Below are positions 8,535 to 15,309 of a DNA stretch of 64,000 nt, one piece after another; position 1 is the first letter of the stretch; every line of letters starts with the position of its first letter. This DNA is from DATKGL01 sp035510795. GTDB lineage: Bacteria; Patescibacteriota; Saccharimonadia; Saccharimonadales; UBA4665. Where the stretch lies: the NCBI GenBank assembly GCA_035510795.1, contig DATKGL010000028.1, positions 1 through 64,000 of the forward strand. Reading direction: 5' to 3'. The translations under genes were made by a program, and so were the position numbers. The notes beneath the pieces were generated by a model. The model was not told the origin of the DNA, did not search any database, and saw only the letters and a list, made by a program, of their open reading frames with translations.

Positions 8535-9950
8535 TTATGATTCTAGCAGTTCAGCGCTTCCAAAAATATTACTTATGTTTTCAATGTCCGGGCTTTCATT
8601 TCCAGAAACAGCTTCAGCTGGGCTTGAAATCTCGACTGATTGATCGACAATACAGTTAATCACAACCTGGCGTCCGGATAATTTCTCAATTAACTCAGTA
8701 ATTTGTGATACATTCCTTGCTTCTTTCATCCTTTTTTGATGAAAGACAAACCTGAATAGCAGTGTTAACTTATCACCGTTCCAAACTGGTTTTGCCATCC
8801 GGATAATCCCATAGAGGGTGTTGTGCTGGTCCTTAATTGCGGCTAGAACTTCCTCCCAGATTTTTTCATCTGCTTTTGTAGCTTTATTGACCGGCGGTTT
8901 GGCGATTTCGGGCATAATTTTCGGTGAAGTCTGTTCCTCGGCAGCCGATTTTACTGTCGGAATGAACTTTTCAGGATTATGCTGCTCCGCAGAATTCACT
9001 ATTGTCGATAGAAGCAGTGTTTCCAGGGCCACGTCCGGCTCAATTGATGCCGGTACATCAATTAGCTGACCCAGTAATTTGGTGATCTGTTGGGACGGTA
9101 ATTCGGCTTTATTGTCTATCAGATCGCTTCTCAGCCTTATCCCAAGCTGTTTAGCGATGATTGGGGGCTCGATCCCTTGATCGTGCATAGTCCTAAGAGC
9201 GGCAATTACAGCCGCTAGGTCCTGATCAACAAGCGAGGAAACAATTTTATTGATGGAATCTGCCGATGCCAGGCCTAGTAGATTTAATACGCCTTCAGCT
9301 TTAACTGGATTTGACATATTTCTAACCTGATCAAGTAAACTGAGCGCATCACGAAGGCTTCCCTGGCTATGGTCAGCAATTAAATCCAGTGCCTCCTCGT
9401 CGATAGATATTTTTTCGCTTTGACTTATCTTTTTAAGGTGCTCAATTATGCTGGCTTTATCGATTGGCTTGAAATTAAAACGCTGCGTCCGACTGATGAT
9501 TGTCTCGGGCAATTTATATGCTTCTGTAGTGGCTAATATAAAAATCACATGTTGAGGCGGTTCTTCGAGAGTCTTTAGCAGGGCATTGAAAGATTCAGGT
9601 GTCAGCATGTGAACTTCATCGATAATATAAATCTTATATTTACTGTTAGTCGGAGCTACATGAACCTGCTCCCTTAGCTCTCTAATTTTATCGATCCCGC
9701 GGTGGCTGGCGGCGTCGATCTCAATTATATCTATGGCAGTCGTAGGGTCGCTGTAGGGGGAGTTATTTAAAGAATAGGCTAGTATTCTGGCCACACTTGT
9801 CTTGCCGACGCCACGCGGCCCGGTAAACAAATAAGCATGGCTAATGGTGTTGGTTTTAAGAGCCTGCTGAAGAATAGTCACTATATGATTTTGGCCTACG
9901 ACCTCATCGAGCGACTTTGAACGGTATACACGATACAGTGCTTGTCCCAT
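8535..9950 (-). CDS. dnaX: DNA polymerase III gamma/tau subunit, zinc module missing
   Basis: 471 residues. The AAA+ clamp-loader ATPase has Walker A GPRGVGKTS (44-52), Walker B IYIIDEVHML and sensor 1 FILATTEAYKLP, followed by the SRTQRF arginine-finger region. Between Walker A and the EIDAAS motif, DnaX normally carries a zinc-binding loop with four cysteines; here the stretch (about 61-75) is shortened and has no cysteine. The C-terminal part (about 330-470) is divergent and might contain the polymerase-binding domain. A TATAAT 8 nt before the ATG and no Shine-Dalgarno suggest a leaderless transcript. Confidence 0.95.
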   Translation of the reverse strand: MGQALYRVYRSKSLDEVVGQNHIVTILQQALKTNTISHAYLFTGPRGVGKTSVARILAYSLNNSPYSDPTTAIDIIEIDAASHRGIDKIRELREQVHVAPTNSKYKIYIIDEVHMLTPESFNALLKTLEEPPQHVIFILATTEAYKLPETIISRTQRFNFKPIDKASIIEHLKKISQSEKISIDEEALDLIADHSQGSLRDALSLLDQVRNMSNPVKAEGVLNLLGLASADSINKIVSSLVDQDLAAVIAALRTMHDQGIEPPIIAKQLGIRLRSDLIDNKAELPSQQITKLLGQLIDVPASIEPDVALETLLLSTIVNSAEQHNPEKFIPTVKSAAEEQTSPKIMPEIAKPPVNKATKADEKIWEEVLAAIKDQHNTLYGIIRMAKPVWNGDKLTLLFRFVFHQKRMKEARNVSQITELIEKLSGRQVVINCIVDQSVEISSPAEAVSGNESPDIENISNIFGSAELLES

Positions 9951-9958
9951 TTACTACT

Positions 9959-9964
9959 ATTATA
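9959..9964 (-). promoter_or_regulatory. -10 box of dnaX, leaderless arrangement
   Basis: On the minus strand a consensus TATAAT ends 8 nt before the dnaX ATG. A small hairpin (CTCGG-TCTT-CCGAG) lies just upstream at about 9982-9995. No Shine-Dalgarno exists between the box and the ATG, so the mRNA would start at the ATG. Confidence 0.5.
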
Positions 9965-10013
9965 CCCTTTACTCGGAAGACCGAGCGATATTTCTAGGAT
10001 CGCCTAAACTATT

Positions 10014-10523
10014 CTAAAGTGCCGCTTCTAAGGCTGCCCACTCGGAACTTGAATCATCCTCAGGTACGTTAACGCTGACCTGATCACCCGGTTTTGCTTT
10101 AAAATATGTAACGCTTGCCAGCAGTACGCGGAAATTCTTACCATTAACGTCAACAAAGTAATGACCATTTTCAAGCTTAAGACTGCCGACAACCTGTTTT
10201 CTGGGTACCGGGCCAATTTGTTTATAGAGAAAGGCTCCGTCTTCAGCGATTGTCAGTTTCAGAATATCACCTTGAACAAGTTTTGACTTGCTGGCATAGT
10301 TAGCCGGAACTGGATAGGTTTTTCCGTCAGATCCGACCATATTTTGGCCATCAAAAACTCCCTCAATAATCTTACCCAGAACCTCGTCTTTAGCTAATTT
10401 AATAGCTTTCGGATCTTCACCGACTAAACTCACTAGCAATTCAGAAGCTGCCGCTAAATTAGTTTCAGCTTCTTCGATCAACGATCTCAGTCGTTTAATC
10501 TGCTTCTCTGCTACATCTGCCAT
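10014..10523 (-). CDS. Conserved-looking protein of unknown function (169 aa)
   Basis: I do not recognise this family. From ATG 10523 it has 169 residues: an N-terminal helical, probably coiled-coil, segment (1-50, with KQIKRLRSLIEEAETNLAAA), then a beta-rich part with two similar-looking hairpin units (GDILKLTIAEDGAFLY and FKAKPGDQVSVNV). No membrane helix, signal or cysteine is present. The start is set by GGAG 9 nt upstream of this ATG; an in-frame TTG three codons earlier would leave no space for the SD. It has its own perfect -35 promoter and lies between dnaX and rplL. A nucleic-acid or ribosome-associated role is a guess. Confidence 0.75.
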   Translation of the reverse strand: MADVAEKQIKRLRSLIEEAETNLAAASELLVSLVGEDPKAIKLAKDEVLGKIIEGVFDGQNMVGSDGKTYPVPANYASKSKLVQGDILKLTIAEDGAFLYKQIGPVPRKQVVGSLKLENGHYFVDVNGKNFRVLLASVTYFKAKPGDQVSVNVPEDDSSSEWAALEAAL

Positions 10524-10572
10524 AATTGTCAACTCCTACCGTTCAGTGTTTGTTTGGGGACACTTCAACATC

Positions 10573-10601
10573 AAGTTATCATTTTTTAACATCCATGTCA
10601 A
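10573..10601 (-). promoter_or_regulatory. Promoter of the 169-aa gene
   Basis: TTGACA (perfect -35) and TAACTT are 17 nt apart on the minus strand. The 5' leader would be about 40 nt and contains the GGAG Shine-Dalgarno. Confidence 0.55.
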
Positions 10602-10679
10602 AAGCGACTGCAAAAATTGTGGAAAACTTGTGTCTATATAAGCGAATAAAACCGAGGTCAAGGGTGTTGTTTATTTAGC

Positions 10680-11087
10680 TTAGGCAAGTTCAGCTGTCGC
10701 GCCGGCCTCTTCGAGTGATTTTTTGGCAGCTTCGGCATCTTCTTTTTTGGCGCTTTCAAGCAATGTCTTCGGCGCACCATCAACAAGCGCCTTAGCTTCG
10801 CCCAATCCGAGTCCTGTTATATCTTTTACGGCTTTAATAACGGCTACTTTCTGCGATCCGGCATCTTTTAGCACTAGATCATATTCGCTTTTTTCTTCAG
10901 CAACCGGCTGGTCGCTGGCAGTTGGACCGGCTGCCATAGCCATAGCCGGGGCAGCTGCGCTTACTCCCCAGTGCTCTTCGAGAAACTTAACAAACTTACT
11001 GATGTCCAGAGCTGACATTTTATCGAGCTCGGCAACTAACTTTTCGAATTCTTTTGGTGTTTCAACTTTCTTTTCTTCTTCTGCCAT
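10680..11087 (-). CDS. rplL: Ribosomal protein L7/L12
   Basis: 135 residues. N-terminal dimerisation domain, an Ala/Pro/Met-rich hinge (AAAPAMAMAAGPTA), and the globular C-terminal domain with VIKAVKDITGLGLGEAKALVDGAP, which recruits translation factors to the stalk. The hinge region is followed by an acidic SDQPVAEEKSEYD segment and is slightly longer than in E. coli. AAGGAG precedes the ATG. It follows rplJ by 26 nt and shares its attenuated leader. Confidence 0.97.
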   Translation of the reverse strand: MAEEEKKVETPKEFEKLVAELDKMSALDISKFVKFLEEHWGVSAAAPAMAMAAGPTASDQPVAEEKSEYDLVLKDAGSQKVAVIKAVKDITGLGLGEAKALVDGAPKTLLESAKKEDAEAAKKSLEEAGATAELA

Positions 11088-11113
11088 TACAATCTCCTTA
11101 TAGATTTATAAAT

Positions 11114-11641
11114 TTATATTGATTCACTTCTCGCGTTTAATGCATGCAAAACACTGCTCAAATTGCCGTTCAGTACCCGAACAAACGAACTGACTGGTGC
11201 GTTTAGCAGTCCAGCTAGCTGGGCCCGGAGCTGATCCTTAGATGGTAAGTCAGCCAGACTCTTGATATCATCGGCACTCATAAGTACTCCGTCTGCAGTG
11301 ATACCGGCAACAAACTCGAGTGAACTGGTGGTTTTCGAAAATTTTGCCAGTATCTGAGCGGGGACACTGTCGTCGTCGGAGTTAAATGCATACAGCAATT
11401 GTCCGTTAAAAACTGATTTGTCCATATTCTTGAACTTTTCGGTTTGCTCGAGTGCCTTAATTACCAGCCTATTCTTAATAACTTTGACCGTAGTCCCGGT
11501 TGCTGCCGCTTCCCGACGGAGCTGTTGCATTGAGCTAACACTCGTTCCCGGATAGCCCGCAATAACTGTCAGTTTTGAGTCAGCTAGTAATTTCGCAGTG
11601 TCAGATACGATGGCTGATTTTTGATCTTTCGTTAAAGCCAT
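11114..11641 (-). CDS. rplJ: Ribosomal protein L10
   Basis: 175 residues with the L10 N-terminal domain (MALTKDQKSAIV, VIKNRLVIKALE, FAKFSKTTSSLEFVAG-type segments) and a C-terminal helix that docks L7/L12 dimers. AGGAAGAG lies before the ATG. A roughly 150-nt leader with a terminator hairpin precedes it, as expected for autogenous control of the L10-L12 pair. Confidence 0.96.
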   Translation of the reverse strand: MALTKDQKSAIVSDTAKLLADSKLTVIAGYPGTSVSSMQQLRREAAATGTTVKVIKNRLVIKALEQTEKFKNMDKSVFNGQLLYAFNSDDDSVPAQILAKFSKTTSSLEFVAGITADGVLMSADDIKSLADLPSKDQLRAQLAGLLNAPVSSFVRVLNGNLSSVLHALNARSESI

Positions 11642-11696
11642 AATCTCTTCCTTTGATTAAGTTAATGTTTTATTAAAATATCGTGCTGTTAATGAA

Positions 11697-11727
11697 CAAA
11701 AAAGGTCTTTGCTACTACCAAAGACCT
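11697..11727 (-). terminator. Attenuator hairpin in the L10 leader
   Basis: On the minus strand a 9-bp stem (AGGTCTTTG / CAAAGACCT) with a 7-nt loop is followed by a T run: a textbook intrinsic terminator 55 nt before rplJ. Upstream in the same leader CCAAAGACAGTAGC can pair with the first arm (GTCTTTGG), giving a competing antiterminator. Confidence 0.75.
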
Positions 11728-11792
11728 GAAATAAGACTGCTTACCTCGGTAGCAAATTAAGCGATGCCGCAGCTACTGTCTTTGGTGTATTA
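11697..11792 (-). promoter_or_regulatory. L10-type ribosomal leader
   Basis: The leader between the rplJ promoter and gene holds two mutually exclusive pairings: the terminator at 11703-11727 and an antiterminator using CCAAAGAC near 11780. The GCTACCGAGGTAAGC block in between resembles the L10-binding region of bacterial L10 leaders. Feedback by L10(L12)4 is established for this RNA class; its operation here is inferred. Confidence 0.6.
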
Positions 11793-11798
11793 CTTAAT

Positions 11799-11827
11799 AT
11801 ACTACTGTTATTGGCGCTATAAGTCAA
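11799..11827 (-). promoter_or_regulatory. Promoter of rplJ-rplL
   Basis: TTGACT and TAGTAT, 17 nt apart on the minus strand; the transcript would begin near 11792 and carry the attenuator leader. Confidence 0.55.
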
Positions 11828-11911
11828 TTGATGATGAAATATTACTTGCTTTTATATCATAAATCAGTAATACTATCCTTCGGTCTTTTTATAGGTAGTG
11901 AGAGACAACAG

Positions 11912-12178
11912 ATGACAAATAATTTTAACCAAACACCCAGTGGGGTGATCATGCCCCCTGCGCCCTGCGCTGAATTAGGCGGAGTTATTGATGTTAGACA
12001 AATAGACGAAGAACTTGATATTAACGGAAGAATGATCGGTGCATTAGCCGAAGGAGAGCAAGTGCTTGACCCGAGAACAATGCCGGAATTAGTTGTACAA
12101 GGCTTAATCACGCACTCTAAACGAAGGATCGAACTGCTGCTGCTGAGAACCCAAATTACTGGAGACCTGTCAGTTTAA
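11912..12178 (+). CDS. Small protein of unknown function (88 aa)
   Basis: From ATG 11912 the frame encodes 88 residues with no recognised domain. The N-terminus is Pro-rich (QTPSGVIMPPAPCAELGG), followed by an acidic helical part and a basic C-terminus (SKRRIELLLLRTQ). An upstream in-frame ATG at 11828 would add 28 hydrophobic residues but overlaps the rplJ promoter. Its 3' end overlaps the tmk-thyX fusion gene by 23 nt tail to tail. The codon pattern looks coding, yet expression is unproven. Confidence 0.45.
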   Translation: MTNNFNQTPSGVIMPPAPCAELGGVIDVRQIDEELDINGRMIGALAEGEQVLDPRTMPELVVQGLITHSKRRIELLLLRTQITGDLSV

Positions 12179-14465
12179 ACTGGGTATAGCGTTCAGCTGC
12201 CAACCTCGTTAATTCCGGATCCTCGCCTTGGTTAACGAAATTCATCGATTCAGCCATTAAAGGGTGGACTTCAGCTAACTTGTCATGCATCTGCTGTATT
12301 AGTTTTCGATAACCGGGGTGCCCCTGCGGACTGGTTCGTAACTCGTGCAAATGAAACGCTTCTCGGGCATTATAGGTAACTTTCCAGCGCATTTTATGCC
12401 CAAGCAGCGTAGCGTATTGTGATTCTAGTTCGTAACCGGCGTTTTGCAGCTGGCCGTGTAGTTTTAGGCTGATATCAAAGCACTGTTCAAATAATTCAGA
12501 AAGGTCTGCCTTCTCGACTAAATCAGGTACATCATAGCCGTACCTCGGAGTTAGCATCTGCCACTCTAGATCATCGACTATTCGGTGTCGTTGCAAATCG
12601 CGGAAGATACCATAATCACAGATCAAATCCCAGCTATAATGGACTTTTTCGAGTGCTCGACCGGGCCGGTGCCGACGATTTAGTCTCTCGCCCATATAAG
12701 CATTAAACATTTCGATTTTGCGATCATAGGGCCATTGGTTGACTAGTTTATGGATTTCCGATAACGACAAATTGCTATGTTCATAAATTATGTCGGCGAT
12801 TATATCCAGCTCATTTTTCGGCCAATAATCACTTAGAGTAACTGCTGGCTGATCTTGGGTATAGGTTTCCTTGAGATACTCTTTAACTAATTTATCTACG
12901 CCGCTATAGGTATTGGCGCGATAAGCAATAATCGCTCCGCCCCGATCGGGTTTATCAGCGCGTTCGAGAAAAGCCGGCACGACTTTACGGGCATTAACTA
13001 GAATATCCTCGCCTGTTTGGCTGGCCTCGCTTAGGCGGTCGCCTAAGAGATGCATGATTAAACTCTCGAGAGCCTGCCCCGAGGCAAAAATACCAACAGT
13101 GGACTTAGTAGCAACAGGCAAAACCGGTCGCGCTGCATCGCATGCTTGGGCCCTAGTTGCGGCCTTCCAAGCACCATCTCGCTCCTTCTCGGGTACAGAT
13201 GAATTAGCCTGCACATATTCAGTCAAACCATGGACTAGTTTAGAGTATAACTCGAACAGTTGATTCATAGTCTTTTTGTAGTTTTCAGCTGTTCGAACAT
13301 CAAAAGTTGTCGGTACGTAATATTTATAATTGCCCTTGCTGTCTGTTGTGTCGAAATAAATATATCGGGTTGACTGTTCGAGATAGGCGGCCAGCCTGCC
13401 CCATTCCAGTTTTTTAGTTAATAAATTCGAGGCATTTTCGACTACTACATGAATTCCGGCTAATTGCTGGACTGAATCATCTCCGTAGGCCGAAATGACC
13501 CGCTCCAGCAACTTCTCGTCTTTCCCGGCAGCTCCGGCAAATTCATCGAGCAAGGTAACGCGCATATCATCACCGCGCCGGCTTAATCTGGCCATTGCAG
13601 CAGCAATAGTGACCGGGCTTAAGTAACTAGTAAAAGCATAGACATTTCCGGTCGTGTCAGTGATGGCTTTTTCGAGATACTCTTGACCGGCACGAGTTAT
13701 AACGAATCGTTCGCCTTCCTTTTTTAACATCGCTTCTGTTTGCGCCGGTTCGGCGTTGTCCGGCAGCAGCGGGGTGTTGCGCGCAGGTAGCATAGGTTGA
13801 ACCCTTTCCCAAATTAAATGGCTGACATCATCAATACTTAACAATTGATCACTTCGAACGCAGTCTATTCTGACGAAATCCTTCGGGAATAATTGGCATA
13901 AGTCATCATAGACTTCTACGGACCGTTGAAGATGGTTTATGTCTGCTTCATGGATATCGCGAGTCCGAGTGGTATAGGAACGTGTATCTTTTTGATCAAC
14001 CAGCGTCTGGGCAATCTCTGCCGGCACCCGCAAAACCAGGTTTACGTCCGGGCGTGGTATTTTAAGCATTTCAAACTCCAAATTATCTAACCAAATGAAA
14101 TAACCGCGTCGCTCTTCCGGATAATCAAACTTCGTTCCTTGGTGCGCCATATTGCTTCCCGTATAACGGTTCGCGACAACTATCTTATTGTCATTTAGCG
14201 CTTGTCTAATCTTCGGAGCTGCTTCGTAACGGTCCAAAGCATAAAATAGCGAACCGGTATATGGACCTATATCATTAGCTGTACCATATTGCCCATTAAG
14301 GTACTGTTTGACGAAGTAGCTTGATTCGTGGCTATACTGAGGAAAATCGAACGATACTACATCATAGCCAGCAGCCCGTAGCTTCTCGACTAATCTAGTT
14401 ACTTGAGTACCCTTGCCCGAACCATCCGTACCTTCTATCGCGATGAAATAGCCTTTTTGATCCAT
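12156..14465 (-). CDS. Thymidylate kinase fused to two ThyX-like (flavin-dependent thymidylate synthase) domains
   Basis: 769 residues. Residues 1-225 are a complete dTMP kinase: P-loop GTDGSGKGT (12-20), DRY (78-80) and NRYTGS (99-104). Two ThyX-related domains follow (about 255-505 and 540-745). The first keeps EQSTRY (363-368) and the RPVLP motif (446-450) but has WGR instead of RHR and lacks the NAR motif. The second keeps RHR (626-628) and NAR (699-701) but has lost the Ser/Arg of the first motif. ThyX makes dTMP from dUMP with methylene-THF and FAD, and the kinase makes dTDP, so one chain could do two consecutive steps. The dcd gene lies 8 nt upstream and supplies dUTP. Fold assignment of the second ThyX copy is less certain than the first. 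Confidence 0.85.
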   Translation of the reverse strand: MDQKGYFIAIEGTDGSGKGTQVTRLVEKLRAAGYDVVSFDFPQYSHESSYFVKQYLNGQYGTANDIGPYTGSLFYALDRYEAAPKIRQALNDNKIVVANRYTGSNMAHQGTKFDYPEERRGYFIWLDNLEFEMLKIPRPDVNLVLRVPAEIAQTLVDQKDTRSYTTRTRDIHEADINHLQRSVEVYDDLCQLFPKDFVRIDCVRSDQLLSIDDVSHLIWERVQPMLPARNTPLLPDNAEPAQTEAMLKKEGERFVITRAGQEYLEKAITDTTGNVYAFTSYLSPVTIAAAMARLSRRGDDMRVTLLDEFAGAAGKDEKLLERVISAYGDDSVQQLAGIHVVVENASNLLTKKLEWGRLAAYLEQSTRYIYFDTTDSKGNYKYYVPTTFDVRTAENYKKTMNQLFELYSKLVHGLTEYVQANSSVPEKERDGAWKAATRAQACDAARPVLPVATKSTVGIFASGQALESLIMHLLGDRLSEASQTGEDILVNARKVVPAFLERADKPDRGGAIIAYRANTYSGVDKLVKEYLKETYTQDQPAVTLSDYWPKNELDIIADIIYEHSNLSLSEIHKLVNQWPYDRKIEMFNAYMGERLNRRHRPGRALEKVHYSWDLICDYGIFRDLQRHRIVDDLEWQMLTPRYGYDVPDLVEKADLSELFEQCFDISLKLHGQLQNAGYELESQYATLLGHKMRWKVTYNAREAFHLHELRTSPQGHPGYRKLIQQMHDKLAEVHPLMAESMNFVNQGEDPELTRLAAERYTQFKLTGLQ

Positions 14466-14473
14466 AGTATTAT

Positions 14474-15187
14474 CTATAACCCTTTTAAACCAGGGATGCC
14501 CTCCGGCTGCTGTCGCTGATCCAAATATGCCCTTGGCAGCATTTGCTCTGGTGCCCAGTTTTTTATCAACGTCTTCAGGTCGGTGCCGCTTTGGTATTTA
14601 CCGCTAAACCCATCATTACGGCCTTCACCATAATTTCCTTCAACTGGCCCGGTCTCATGAAATACAGCCTGGGCGATTCTCTCTCCTACCGGTAAAAGTA
14701 TTGTTTCGTGCTGGTTTAGATTAAAAATCTCCAGCGTTAAACGGTTGATATAGCCGGGGTCAACCCAGCCGGCATCAAAACAAACCGCAATTCCGTTTCG
14801 GCCCCAGCTTGAACGTGATTTCAGCTCATACGCGCCGGGCGGATTTATACCGAAAAATTCATGGGTATGCGCCAGTATCCGTTCGCCGGGACGAATAGGT
14901 ATAACCGGGTGATTTAACGGTATGCCGACAACAGGTTTTACGCCACTGAGCTCAGACCACTCTTTGTGAGAAATTGCTTGTCTTACTTCACCGAAATAAC
15001 GTTTAACATCTCCGGCATCAAACGGGTTATACACCATGTGGTCGCCGCTTCGTTCGGTACGGTAATAATAATGACCGAGGGTAACATCCAGGCTGGCGTG
15101 CGAAATATGGTTTTCGTCAAAGGGGACGCAAACAATATGTCCTTCTTCAATTGCCAGTCGGATTTGCGTATTACTATATACTCCCAT
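14474..15187 (-). CDS. dcd: dCTP deaminase
   Basis: 237 residues from ATG 15187. The dUTPase/dCTP-deaminase fold is visible: SHASLDVTLG, RPGERILAHTHE, ELKSRSSWGRNGI, the catalytic FDAGWVDPGY segment and the C-terminal GKYQSG. It converts dCTP to dUTP (or dUMP in bifunctional forms), the precursor for ThyX in the next gene. GGAGG 6 nt upstream fixes the start; an in-frame codon at 15250 would add 21 residues without an SD. Length is longer than E. coli Dcd (193 aa) because of an insert around residues 60-90. Confidence 0.93.
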   Translation of the reverse strand: MGVYSNTQIRLAIEEGHIVCVPFDENHISHASLDVTLGHYYYRTERSGDHMVYNPFDAGDVKRYFGEVRQAISHKEWSELSGVKPVVGIPLNHPVIPIRPGERILAHTHEFFGINPPGAYELKSRSSWGRNGIAVCFDAGWVDPGYINRLTLEIFNLNQHETILLPVGERIAQAVFHETGPVEGNYGEGRNDGFSGKYQSGTDLKTLIKNWAPEQMLPRAYLDQRQQPEGIPGLKGL

Positions 15188-15208
15188 CTGCGTCCTCCAA
15201 TCGTTCTT

Positions 15209-15238
15209 ATTGTACGGTCTGTCAAATAGATGATGCAA
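15209..15238 (-). promoter_or_regulatory. Promoter of dcd-tmk/thyX
   Basis: TTGCAT and TACAAT, 18 nt apart on the minus strand, about 22 nt before the dcd ATG. The resulting leader includes GGAGG. Confidence 0.4.
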
Positions 15239-15309
15239 GCTCAGTGTCAAATTTTACAACTGTCTGAAATGGTACAATAGTTGTTAAGCAAAGACGGTTT
15301 GACTTGATT

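Noticed and set aside
9951..10013. SRP RNA (ffs) next to dnaX
   Set aside because: Position is suggestive because ffs often adjoins dnaX, but the 63-nt gap is too short and lacks the helix-8 loops.
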